In this document: piece after piece, positions 7,848 to 15,791 of the stretch | Numbering within the stretch: position 1 is the first letter of the stretch | Layout: the number at the start of each line of letters is the position of its first letter | Source of the DNA: a virus | Strand: one strand, 5' to 3' | Length of the DNA: 28,167 nucleotides | IMG/VR virus record: IMGVR_UViG_3300050821_004647 | Location: 1 to 28,167 of that record | Program-made: the position numbers and the translations under genes | Notes under the pieces: generated by a model | The model's database searches: none | Told to the model about the DNA's origin: nothing | Seen by the model: only the letters and a program-made list of their open reading frames with translations

Positions 7848-8645
7848 ATGAATATCGGGGAAAGAATTACGGAAGAGAGGAAGCGGTTGGACTACAGCCA
7901 AACAAAGTTTGCCTCTCTGGCAAAGGTCTCTTTGAGCAGCCAAAAGCGATATGAGTCCGGTGAGCGTGATCCTGACACCACATACCTAGAAAATCTTAAG
8001 CAAATTGGAGTAGACACATCCTATGTAATTACTGGGACCAAAAAAAATATCTGGCAAATCACATATGGCGAACATCTCTTGGACTTGGGACATGTCGTTG
8101 CCTCGGTACTCAATATTTCACCGGAGGAACTCGATATAGTGGTAAAAAAGGCTGGATTGATAGCAGATTCAGAGCCCTATAGAAAGATACCGGATTCCCG
8201 AGTAGACGAGAGGGTTGCCATTTTTGATGAATTTTTTTTCATAAACGCAAGCGCCTTAATAACGCAGAAAATAAATAAAAAATTTTCAGTAGATCAGCCT
8301 GTTGATTTTGAGCTGAATAGAGAGCTGCTGACTTTAATATTGGAGCGAATTGAGAGTTGTCTATCCGAAAAAAACTTAGAGATAACGGCTCGAAAGAAAG
8401 CTGCTGTAACCACCATGCTGTATCGCAGTTTCAGCGGTAATGGAAAAGTCGACACCTCAATAGTTGAGGAGGCCGTCGAACTGGCGTCTGGAATAGATCC
8501 ATCTAATGCCGTAGGTGAAAAACAAGCGCAACTCGCGCACCCCATAACAGGGAAGAACCCTCAGATAAATTCGGGCAAAAAGAGCACCAATATTTCGGGT
8601 AACGCCACTGTTAAAATCGGCGGTAAAAAAAAGGACATCCTATAA
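7848..8645 (+). CDS. immunity repressor, Cro/CI-type helix-turn-helix
   Basis: A 265-aa protein with an N-terminal HTH_3 domain: RITEERKRLDYSQTKFASLA (about 6-25) followed by the recognition-helix region VSLSSQKRYESGERDP. It is divergent from the early operon, with both operators lying directly upstream, which identifies it as the lysogenic repressor. The C-terminal part is helical and not a LexA/S24-type peptidase: I see no Ser-Lys autocleavage signature, so direct RecA-triggered self-cleavage is unlikely. The last ~30 residues are Gly-, Asn- and Lys-rich (NISGNATVKIGGKKKD). The gene is clearly more AT-rich than the neighbouring tail genes, a sign of separate origin of the switch module. Confidence 0.88.
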   Translation: MNIGERITEERKRLDYSQTKFASLAKVSLSSQKRYESGERDPDTTYLENLKQIGVDTSYVITGTKKNIWQITYGEHLLDLGHVVASVLNISPEELDIVVKKAGLIADSEPYRKIPDSRVDERVAIFDEFFFINASALITQKINKKFSVDQPVDFELNRELLTLILERIESCLSEKNLEITARKKAAVTTMLYRSFSGNGKVDTSIVEEAVELASGIDPSNAVGEKQAQLAHPITGKNPQINSGKKSTNISGNATVKIGGKKKDIL

Positions 8646-8785
8646 AATTAGGCCGCGTCTATCCCTCCTGACATTCTCATACAAGGCTGTAGCCGATAAG
8701 AAAAAGCGCAAGAAGAAGTCGCGTTGCAAGGGGAAGGCCGGTAAAACAACCGGGAGCGGGATGATACAGGTTGCTGATCAGAAAA
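8646..8785. other. intergenic region after the repressor
   Basis: No gene is called here. There is a short hairpin-forming CCGGT-AAAACA-ACCGG at about 8741-8756, but no T run after it, so I do not call a terminator. One plus-strand frame reads through a very Lys/Arg-rich stretch (about 8683-8735) without a start codon or ribosome site. The convergent repressor and D-side genes end around here. Confidence 0.4.
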
Positions 8786-8998
8786 TCACGCCTCGCTGGC
8801 GTTTTCCGCGATTATTTCCCGCCGTTCCTGAATCTTTGCCCACTCAAGTTTTGCTGAACGTACAGCCGATTGCTTACTTGCATAAATATGCACCAGTGTT
8901 GTTGGATGGGTTCGAGATTCTGCAAGCTGCTCCCCTTGTTTCTTGCTGACCTTATCGCGCCACGTCCACCGAGGGTCACGTAATTTCTGACCTCGCAT
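8786..8998 (-). pseudogene. diverged duplicate of the gene D 3' end
   Basis: The 70-codon frame resembles the last part of gpD, whose gene ends 13 bases upstream. From TLVHIYASKQSAVRSAKLEW to the end, about 25 of 33 residues equal the gpD end TLQHVYANKQTAVRAAKLEW and onward (KIQERRE shared). A shared WR..KK.G block lies before it. It is in another frame from gpD, has an ATG at 8998 but no Shine-Dalgarno, and lacks all of the tail-tube body of gpD. I therefore read it as the relic of a second D gene left by recombination, not a working protein; a short expressed peptide cannot be excluded. The divergence shows that it is not a recent tandem copy. Confidence 0.7.
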
Positions 8999-9011
8999 CT
9001 AAGCAGCGATA

Positions 9012-10277
9012 CTACTGACCGTCGCTGTTTTCTTTGATCACCTCGCGCCGCTCCTGAATTTTTCCCCATTCGAGTTTTGCGGCGCGTACGGCCGTTTGCT
9101 TGTTGGCGTAGACGTGCTGCAGTGTCTTTGTGCTGACCGTCGCGCCGACCGCCGGCGCCGTATGCTTGCCCTTGCCAGTGGAGGGTGCGAATTCCTGCCC
9201 GGTCTTCTTGGTGGCAAGGTTGCGCCACTTGGCGTACACGCCGGTAATTCCTGGATCTGGGTCGACCTCATCCTCGCGCTCAACTTCCGCTTCCTCGGTG
9301 CGCGTCTCCAGCTCGATGCTGCTGGTAAAGCCAGCATCGCTGATGCTGTGCCGGACCTTGGCCGTTAGCCACTCCTGATGATCAATATCGGTTTTGAATC
9401 CGACGACTTCCACCGGCGATTGCGGCATCAGCGCCGGGTCGCCAATTGCCAGCGACAATTCCAGAGTCGCGGCGCCGCGCTGGATGCGCTGCCACTCCGC
9501 GACGGCGGCGACGCGGGCGTCGGCCTCATTGGCATAGGTGGTGCGCAGCCGCTTGCTGTTGCCGGGCGCGCCGGCTACGACACTGCGGCGAAGGCCGTGC
9601 CGGTCGTCATGCCAGAACACGCGCACGCCGCTGTAGCTGTCGCGCTCGGCGCTATGGTAGCGGTGCCTGTCACCCAGGTTGCGCGTGATGCGGATCACAG
9701 GCAAGTCGCGGCCCGACGCCGTCTTGCTGCGGCCCGCCGGCATGAACAACAGCGTGTCATTTTTGACCGTCGCGGCAGCATCGTATTTCTTGCCCAGCCG
9801 GCGCAGGAATGCTGCGTCGCTCTCCCTGGTCTGGTCCAGATGTCCGATCTTTACACCCCGCAGCGCCTCAGCAATCCCGGCTTTTAGTTCCTGCTGAAAC
9901 GCGATCACCTCGATCACTGCGCCCAGCGTGGTGTCGTGAAAGCTGCGCTCGACCGGCTGGCGGAACGTATCGATCAGGCTGGCCGTCCTGGCGCGCAGGG
10001 TCAGCAGATCCGGCGCGCCGCTGTGCTCGATCTCATCAACCGTAAAGACGCCCTTGTCAATCAAGCCGGATTCCTGCCAGCCGATCTGCACGTTGATCCT
10101 GGCGCCCTTGTTTGGTATCGCAAGCTGGCCGTCCGTGTCCGACAGGGTGATACTCAGTTCGTCGGCGCTGTCGCTGCGACACTCGGTTAGGTCGAGGCTG
10201 ACCAGGCGCGGCGCGAATTTCCCCGTAATGTCCTGGCCGTCCAGCGTGATCTTGAAAGCAGGGATAGGGTAGTCCAT
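9012..10277 (-). CDS. D: tail protein gpD (late control D family)
   Basis: This 421-aa protein is the P2 gpD homologue, a baseplate-hub/tail protein of the gp27-like late-control family. It opens with MDYPIPAFKITLDGQDITGK and keeps the typical core (DELSITLSDTDGQLAIPNKG, and the SDAAFLRRLGKKYDA block). P2 gpD is about 387 aa; the extra length is at the C terminus, which carries a second YAN..A...EW.KIQ.R motif like the one at about residues 260-285 (YANEADARVAAVAEWQRIQR). The start overlaps the gpU stop as ATGA. It is the last gene of the tail operon, followed by a duplicate of its own 3' end. Confidence 0.95.
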   Translation of the reverse strand: MDYPIPAFKITLDGQDITGKFAPRLVSLDLTECRSDSADELSITLSDTDGQLAIPNKGARINVQIGWQESGLIDKGVFTVDEIEHSGAPDLLTLRARTASLIDTFRQPVERSFHDTTLGAVIEVIAFQQELKAGIAEALRGVKIGHLDQTRESDAAFLRRLGKKYDAAATVKNDTLLFMPAGRSKTASGRDLPVIRITRNLGDRHRYHSAERDSYSGVRVFWHDDRHGLRRSVVAGAPGNSKRLRTTYANEADARVAAVAEWQRIQRGAATLELSLAIGDPALMPQSPVEVVGFKTDIDHQEWLTAKVRHSISDAGFTSSIELETRTEEAEVEREDEVDPDPGITGVYAKWRNLATKKTGQEFAPSTGKGKHTAPAVGATVSTKTLQHVYANKQTAVRAAKLEWGKIQERREVIKENSDGQ

Positions 10278-10804
10278 CAGAACAGGCTCCGCATACTGTT
10301 GGCAACATTGTCAAACGTCGACATGCCGGTATTGATGGCATTGCTGGCGCTGTTGCTGATGCCCTCCAGGCTCAACATGTTCTTGATGCTGCCCAGGTCG
10401 CCCAGGGTATTGAGCAAGCCCAGCACGGATTCGTCGGTACGCTCCAGGGTGATGGTGAATTCGATCTTGCCGGCGTCGCCATCCTGCGCCAGCACCGTGC
10501 GGCCCTCAGTCATGCCGGTGATGACGTAGGACCCCAGGATGCGACCGGTCCCCGCAATCAGAATCCACGATTTTCCGGTGTCGCCCATCAGGCGCAAAGC
10601 GTCCAACGAATACACGCTGCCGGTCAGTTCCGGCGCGATCCAACCGGATAGCGTGATGGTGTCGTCGCCCTTGCCGGTGTACTGGCGTGCGTTACGGGCG
10701 CCGACCCGCGACGTACTCGGATGCTTCCAGTCGGTTTTGCGTTGCAGCTCCTGGTAAGCCAGGGTCGGTAAGCTGAAGACGAACATGCCCAGGGTCATCA
10801 TCAT
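10277..10804 (-). CDS. U: tail protein gpU
   Basis: A 175-aa homologue of P2 gpU, which acts in finishing the tail. Typical features are MFVFSLPTLAYQELQR at the start, then the HPSTSRVGARNARQYTGKGD block and GWIAPELTGS. The frame is open further upstream to 11053 but that part overlaps gene T; the run of three ATG codons at 10804-10796 is preceded by AAGGA about ten bases away, so I start at 10804. It lies 13 bases after T and overlaps D by ATGA. Confidence 0.93.
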   Translation of the reverse strand: MMMTLGMFVFSLPTLAYQELQRKTDWKHPSTSRVGARNARQYTGKGDDTITLSGWIAPELTGSVYSLDALRLMGDTGKSWILIAGTGRILGSYVITGMTEGRTVLAQDGDAGKIEFTITLERTDESVLGLLNTLGDLGSIKNMLSLEGISNSASNAINTGMSTFDNVANSMRSLF

Positions 10805-10817
10805 GATAATAAAATCC

Positions 10818-13538
10818 TTAAAAGTGATTGTCGGACAGGCTGGAGCGCGTGCGCGCTGCCTTCTGTCTGTCTCGCTCTTCCATCGCCAGCATGACGGCGC
10901 GGGCAATCGCTTGTTCGTCCATGCCAGGCATGGTCTGCACGGTGATCTGGATCGTGTCGCCCTGGACAACGACGCCGGCGCCGGTGGCACGCGGCGCAAT
11001 GGGCGGGCGCGTATCGAAGGACAGCGCCGGCATGGCTGTTGCGCCGATGGCAATCCCGGCGCCGAGCTGGGTCAAGCGCTTGGCAAGACCGCTGACCTGG
11101 TTGATCGGCGCATCCTGTCCGTTCTCGATACCCAGCGCCAGCCCCTCAGTGATAAAGCCACCGAATCGGCTAAAGACACGGCTAGGGCTGTGGATCTCCT
11201 GCTCCTTCGCAAAGGTCATGCCGACCATGGCCCCCAGTTGCTTGATTTTGTCTTTCAAGAAACCAAAGCCCGACGAGATTCCATTGACCAGGCCCTGGAC
11301 GATGTTGGCGCCGAACTCGGTAAATGTCCCCGGCAGCTCAACACCGAACCAGCTCATGACCCCGGCGAATGCCTTATAGAACAGTCCCAGCGGCGACCAG
11401 TTCACGATTAACGCGCTGACGCCGCCAATACCGCCATCGAATGCTGTTTTCACATCCGCCCACAAGCCGCCGGCAAAGGTCTTGATGGTTTCCCATACGC
11501 GACTAAACCGCTCGGTGATGCCGTCCCACAGATCGCTAAAGAAAGCCTTCAGGGGTTCCCAATTTTTATAGATCAGGAAAGCCAGCACCGCAATGAGGGT
11601 AATCAGCAATACAATCGGGTTCGTCAACAAGGCGCGGCCTAACCACAGAACAGTTTTACCGATCGCCATGAAGCCGCCGCCAATACCGCGCAGGATCGGA
11701 GATAACACGCCACCACTAACGCCCATTTTGGCGAACAAGACATGCAACATGGCATAGGGTCCGATCAAGGCGGCCAGGCCCAGCATCAGCGGCCCTAGCA
11801 CCACCAGAATGCCGGCCAGGATGCCAAAGCCCACAATCATCGCTTTGGCCGTGGCCGGGTTGCGCTCCATGAAGCCATTTAAACCTTCCAAGGCGGCGGT
11901 CACGTTGTCGATAGCGCTGGAATACAGCGGCAAGATCTTCTCGCCCATGGTCAACTGGAGGTTGACCAGCTTGGCGTGCGCGTCCATTTCCTTGCCGGCG
12001 GCCTGTTCGCGGGCCAGCGGTTCGAGCTGGTCCACATCGTAAGCGCCTTCGTTCAGCTTCCGGTTTTTATGGATCTGGGCGCGCTGCAAGTACATGTTCG
12101 CCATCAAGTCGCCAGCCTTGCGATTGGTGAACAGGCTGCCGATGGTATCCAGTACCTTGGTGGGCTTGGTGATACCGTTCTTCGCCAACTGAGGCAACAG
12201 GACTTGTTCCATCCACTCGAATTGGCTTTTCTTGAACAGGTCGGACCCCAAGAGTGCACCAGGATCAAGCTGCGCAGTCTGACCGACCTTGTCATGTTTC
12301 ACTTTGGTGTGATCGCCAATCAGCCCCAGCTTGTCCAGGTTCATCGCGGCCCGTTTGCTGGTGCGTCCCTGGTATAGATTGTTATAGCTCGACATCAGGC
12401 CGTTACCGACGCCAAAGCCGCCCAGCTCCTGCACCAGTGGTTCCAGCTCATAGTAAAACGACTTTTCATCCATGCCCTTGGCAGCGATGCCGCCGGTCTT
12501 GATGAGGTTTAGCCATTCGGTCGGGCCGACCCGCCCGCCGGTGGCGGAAATGACTTTCTGCACCATGTTGGCTTGTTCGTTGAATTTCTCCGAGCTGGCC
12601 GTGCCGCCACGCACCTCGATGACTTTCAACATGTCCATGAACTTGCGCTCATTTTCGCCGCCGGCTTCCTCGCCATAAAACGCCTTGTTGGCGAATTTCA
12701 TCTTCGCCAGCATAGGCGCCACCATCTGCGCATGCGGCAGATCACCGAACACGGACATGCTGTCGCGCACCAGTTCCAGGTTTTCGGCGTGGCTGGTGCC
12801 GTAGGTCTTCATGTTGCGGGCGTAGCTCTCGGCGTCGGCGCTGACCTTCGGTCCCAGGCCCAAGGCAGTAATGCGGCCCTTCTCGGTCTGGTAGTGCTTC
12901 GCCTCTTTCAAGCCTGTAACCAAGGGGGCGCCCACGGCGGCGCCGGCGACAGTCGCGCCGATGCCGGCGGCCGCGACATTGCCGGCGGTGGTGCGCAGCT
13001 TGTCGGCATGCTGGCGGGCGCCGGCCACCTTCTGCTGTTGCGCGCCGACTGCTGCCAGCTTCTTCTGCTGGGCGGTGAGTTCGGCGTTGGTAAAGGCGAT
13101 GCTGTCTTTCAGCCAGGTCTGTGCGCTGCCCAGCTTGCGCGTATCGATGCCGGCGCCGGACAAGCGCGTGCGCAGGATCTGCATTTGTTCGCCTTGCTGT
13201 TGGCCGGCCTGTTTTAACGCGCTGGCCGACTTCACGGCGGCGTTAAATTCGCGGGTCATGGCACGCGTGGGCGTCGTGGTCTGCTGCATTCGCTGCGCCA
13301 GGGCGGCAATCTGCTGTTGCGTCTCGCGCAGCTTGCCAGAGCTGATCTGCAAGCCGGCATTCAGTTCGCGGAAGCGCCCAACATCTTTTTGCTGGGCGTT
13401 CAGTTCCTTCAATCTGTCATTGTTGGCCTTGATGGCTTTGCCCAGGGCGGACGATTCGCCGGTGATCTTTTTCAAAGGGCCGGTCAGCTTGTCCAGCGCC
13501 GCGAAGACCACCTGTAACCGCAATTGCTTGTCGCTCAT
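10818..13538 (-). CDS. T: tail tape measure protein gpT
   Basis: A 906-aa protein in the place and size class of P2 gpT (815 aa), which sets tail length and sits inside the tail tube. The N terminus (MSDKQLRLQVVFAALDKLTG) is typical. Residues about 20-110 and 130-170 are Gln/Ala/Lys-rich coiled coil. Hydrophobic segments near the middle-to-end (for example MIVGFGILAGILVVLGPLML and PIVLLITLIAVLAFLIY) are the membrane-active helices seen in tape measures. AGGAT about nine bases before the ATG is the likely ribosome site. Direct upstream neighbour is the E/E' pair, the usual chaperones for this protein. Confidence 0.95.
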   Translation of the reverse strand: MSDKQLRLQVVFAALDKLTGPLKKITGESSALGKAIKANNDRLKELNAQQKDVGRFRELNAGLQISSGKLRETQQQIAALAQRMQQTTTPTRAMTREFNAAVKSASALKQAGQQQGEQMQILRTRLSGAGIDTRKLGSAQTWLKDSIAFTNAELTAQQKKLAAVGAQQQKVAGARQHADKLRTTAGNVAAAGIGATVAGAAVGAPLVTGLKEAKHYQTEKGRITALGLGPKVSADAESYARNMKTYGTSHAENLELVRDSMSVFGDLPHAQMVAPMLAKMKFANKAFYGEEAGGENERKFMDMLKVIEVRGGTASSEKFNEQANMVQKVISATGGRVGPTEWLNLIKTGGIAAKGMDEKSFYYELEPLVQELGGFGVGNGLMSSYNNLYQGRTSKRAAMNLDKLGLIGDHTKVKHDKVGQTAQLDPGALLGSDLFKKSQFEWMEQVLLPQLAKNGITKPTKVLDTIGSLFTNRKAGDLMANMYLQRAQIHKNRKLNEGAYDVDQLEPLAREQAAGKEMDAHAKLVNLQLTMGEKILPLYSSAIDNVTAALEGLNGFMERNPATAKAMIVGFGILAGILVVLGPLMLGLAALIGPYAMLHVLFAKMGVSGGVLSPILRGIGGGFMAIGKTVLWLGRALLTNPIVLLITLIAVLAFLIYKNWEPLKAFFSDLWDGITERFSRVWETIKTFAGGLWADVKTAFDGGIGGVSALIVNWSPLGLFYKAFAGVMSWFGVELPGTFTEFGANIVQGLVNGISSGFGFLKDKIKQLGAMVGMTFAKEQEIHSPSRVFSRFGGFITEGLALGIENGQDAPINQVSGLAKRLTQLGAGIAIGATAMPALSFDTRPPIAPRATGAGVVVQGDTIQITVQTMPGMDEQAIARAVMLAMEERDRQKAARTRSSLSDNHF

Positions 13539-13549
13539 ATTGAGAAATC

Positions 13550-13998
13550 CTATTCTTCCGCGCCGCTGCGCACCCTGGCGCGTTCGCGCCAGGCCATCAA
13601 TTCCGATACTTCCAGCTCATCCATGGCCTGCGGCGGCCAATGAAACACCACCGCAATATCGGCCATGGGGTCTTCTACTCGGTCCGGAAGGCCGCCAGCC
13701 GATCCGCTCTCTTCACCAAAAAAATGGCAACCTCCGCGCCGATCTCGGTCAGATCCGCCGGGTCCATGCCGGCGACTTCGTGCGCGGTCAGGGTCGGTTG
13801 CGTGATACGCGGCAAGACGGTCTGCAAGGCGGCCACGCTCAGATTGCCCAGCTCCATCAACGACACGCCGCGCAGTTCGCCCGCCTTCGGGCGCCGGATG
13901 GCGATTTCGCTGATGAAGTCGTCGCCGCGCTTGATCGGTTCGTCCAGGGTGATCGACTTGGAGATGGCGGTCTTGGAAACGGTAGATGTGTTTTTCAT
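13550..13998 (-). CDS. E': tail assembly protein gpE+E' (-1 frameshift product)
   Basis: Reading of E to the slippery T TTT TTG at 13723-13717, then a -1 shift, gives a 149-aa fusion: 94 residues of gpE, then 55 from the -1 frame. The -1 frame contains the conserved E' segment MADIAVVFHWPPQAMDELEV and ends ..RSGAEE with TAG at 13552-13550. P2 gpE+E' is 142 aa and is made the same way. The product is thought to act with gpE as an assembly chaperone on the tape measure, like lambda gpG/gpGT. The frame was checked codon by codon. Confidence 0.9.
13675..13998 (-). CDS. E: tail assembly protein gpE
   Basis: The 107-aa zero-frame product is the P2 gpE homologue, a tail chaperone made in excess over the frameshift form. 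It starts MKNTSTVSKTAISKSITLDE, has the conserved IRRPKAGELRGVSL block, and ends ..ADRLAAFRTE. AGGA lies about nine bases before the ATG. It is between the tail tube gene FII and the tape measure gene T, the standard place. Confidence 0.93.
   Translation of the reverse strand: MKNTSTVSKTAISKSITLDEPIKRGDDFISEIAIRRPKAGELRGVSLMELGNLSVAALQTVLPRITQPTLTAHEVAGMDPADLTEIGAEVAIFLVKRADRLAAFRTE
13717..13723 (-). other. -1 ribosomal frameshift site T TTT TTG
   Basis: The heptamer on the minus strand is TTTTTTG, placed in the E frame as T TTT TTG (Phe 93, Leu 94). After the slip the next codon is GGT at 13717-13715, which enters the E' frame. It is the same slippery sequence as in P2. I did not identify a stimulating structure downstream. 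Confidence 0.9.
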
Positions 13999-14054
13999 GG
14001 TGTGGTCCTAAAAGTATAAAAATAAAAAGGGGTTGGGGTTGTTCTTGACCTGGC

Positions 14055-14564
14055 TTACAGGCCGATGGCGCGACGCAGATCGGCGTTACGATCAACGCCG
14101 CCGACCTTCTCGACACCATTGATAAAATCGAACTCAAAAATAGGTCGGTTATCGATGGTCAGCTTGTAGTAGCTGCATGCGGTCGTATATTTCTGATTGG
14201 TGTCTTCGGCCGACTTGGCATTACCCATATCGATTTCCTTGTGACGACCGCGCACGACGATTTCCACGGTCGAGACGACGCCGCTATCGTCATCTTCATA
14301 GCCGCCGGAGAAACGCAGCTGGGTGGCGTTGTGGCTGCGGGCGCCGTATTGCAGCAGGGCGTCCGGCAGGATGCCGCCGGCGGTCCACTCCAGAGAAATG
14401 GCCTCATTGCCCAGGTCGACCGAAATCGGGCCGGTCATGCCGGCGGCGCGGTATTCTTCCATCTTGCGCGAGAGTTTCGGCAAGGTGATTTCCGTGACCT
14501 GGCCGAAGTAGGAATTACCGCTATCGAACAGATTGAACAGTTTCAATTTTTTAGGCATACCCAT
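14055..14564 (-). CDS. FII: major tail tube protein gpFII
   Basis: A 169-aa homologue of P2 FII (172 aa), which forms the inner tail tube. Family landmarks are MPKKLKLFNLFDSGNSYFGQ, the LPKLSRKMEEYRAAGM stretch, and DNRPIFEFDFINGVEKVGGV near the end. It is preceded by a purine-rich AGAGAG. It follows the sheath gene FI by 27 bases, the usual pairing, so tube and sheath are made from one message. Confidence 0.95.
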   Translation of the reverse strand: MGMPKKLKLFNLFDSGNSYFGQVTEITLPKLSRKMEEYRAAGMTGPISVDLGNEAISLEWTAGGILPDALLQYGARSHNATQLRFSGGYEDDDSGVVSTVEIVVRGRHKEIDMGNAKSAEDTNQKYTTACSYYKLTIDNRPIFEFDFINGVEKVGGVDRNADLRRAIGL

Positions 14565-14591
14565 GATGTGATGCTCTCTTTCTGTAATTGA

Positions 14592-15764
14592 TTAAGCGTT
14601 GACGGCGGCGGCGAAGTCGGCCAGGTAGCGGTCGGTAATGCGTTGCTGGAACATCAGATTTTCTAGCGGTGGCACTGGCGTGTAGTCGTAATCGATCGTC
14701 AGCCGACCATCCTTCAAACTTTCCTTTTCATTGAACTGCGGATCGCACCAGGCGCTGCCACCGATCAGATAGCCACGTTTGACCAGGTCGCGGAATTTGG
14801 CGTTGATGCTCTCGACCAGGTCTTTTGCCAGGGACGGATGCAAGGGCTTGTCGGCATAGGTCATATGCGCCTCCGCAATCGTGTCGGCCAGCACCTGGGC
14901 GGTGCGCGTGTAGTTCTCAAAATAGAAGAATTCCGGCGTTTCGCAAGTGCGCGAACCCCAAAAGCGGAAACCGCCGCTGTTGATCAGGGTGGTGACTTCC
15001 TTGGCGTTCAGGAAGCCGGCATCGGTGGCCGGATCTTGCAGATCCCAGAATACGTCCGCAGAAATGCCGGTCGGCCCGTTGACGACCATGTTCGACAGGG
15101 TCTTGTGCCAGCCAATCTCTTCGTCCAGTTTGGCGCGCAGGCCCAAGGCGTAGGCTACTGCAGAGATATTGGCGTCCGCATTGGTGGCGGTATCCCAGCT
15201 CACAAAATCCGGCCAGATCAGCATCAGTTCGCGCTGTCCAAAATCCTTGCGGTACAGCACGGCGTCTTCCTTGGTCAAACAGCCGTGCGCCGACGCATAG
15301 ACAAAGCCGCGCAGCTTCTGGGCGACGCTGACCAGGGCGTTTGTCACGGCCTTTGTATCCAGCCCTGGCGCGCCCAGGATGCGCGGTTTTATCCCCAGCT
15401 TGCTTTGGGCGGCCAGCAGCGCCTTGACGCCGGTGTACTTGCCGGCCGCGGTTGTAGTGCCGATCACATTAGAGGTGGTTTCGGCTTCATCCTTACCCTC
15501 GGCCACACGCACCACCACCGTAAACGGCTTGGTTTGCGCACCGATGGCGTCCAGGGCGCGGCGCAGTGTGCCTTTGACGCCGGCTTTGCCGATAGCGGCG
15601 GGCACGTTGGTCAGCAGGACCGGCGTGTCGAGTGGGAAGGCAATCGGGTCGGCATCTTCGGCGGTGGCGACCAGGCCGATGACGGCGGTGCTGATGGTGC
15701 GGATCGGACGCGTGCCGTCGTTCTTTTCGATGACGCGCACGCCATGGTGGTAATCAGTAGGCAT
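14592..15764 (-). CDS. FI: tail sheath protein gpFI
   Basis: This 390-aa protein is the contractile sheath of P2-type tails (P2 FI is 396 aa). Signs are the start MPTDYHHGVRVIEKNDGTRP, the STAVIGLVATAEDADPIAFP segment, the central YASAHGCLTKEDAVLYRKDF region and the C-terminal LIGGSAWCDPQFNEKESLKD. A strong CAGGAG is located about seven bases before the ATG, fitting for an abundant structural protein. It lies 27 bases after the fibre assembly gene. Confidence 0.97.
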   Translation of the reverse strand: MPTDYHHGVRVIEKNDGTRPIRTISTAVIGLVATAEDADPIAFPLDTPVLLTNVPAAIGKAGVKGTLRRALDAIGAQTKPFTVVVRVAEGKDEAETTSNVIGTTTAAGKYTGVKALLAAQSKLGIKPRILGAPGLDTKAVTNALVSVAQKLRGFVYASAHGCLTKEDAVLYRKDFGQRELMLIWPDFVSWDTATNADANISAVAYALGLRAKLDEEIGWHKTLSNMVVNGPTGISADVFWDLQDPATDAGFLNAKEVTTLINSGGFRFWGSRTCETPEFFYFENYTRTAQVLADTIAEAHMTYADKPLHPSLAKDLVESINAKFRDLVKRGYLIGGSAWCDPQFNEKESLKDGRLTIDYDYTPVPPLENLMFQQRITDRYLADFAAAVNA

Positions 15765-15791
15765 ATTGGCTCCTGTAAATGAGGTAAATAA

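Noticed and set aside
8741-8756. hairpin CCGGT/ACCGG after the repressor as terminator
   Set aside because: The stem is five base pairs and no T run follows on the repressor strand.
8683-8949. Lys/Arg-rich plus-strand frame after the repressor
   Set aside because: The basic run has no start codon ahead of it with a ribosome site, and the downstream part is antisense to the D-tail duplicate.
12573-14019. long plus-strand frames opposite the tape measure and E genes
   Set aside because: Ala/Cys/Gly-rich shadows with no domain, while the minus strand codes for well-recognised T, E and E'.
14838-15782. 314-codon plus-strand frame opposite the sheath gene
   Set aside because: Antisense shadow of FI, which has strong family matches; high-GC codons leave the opposite strand open.
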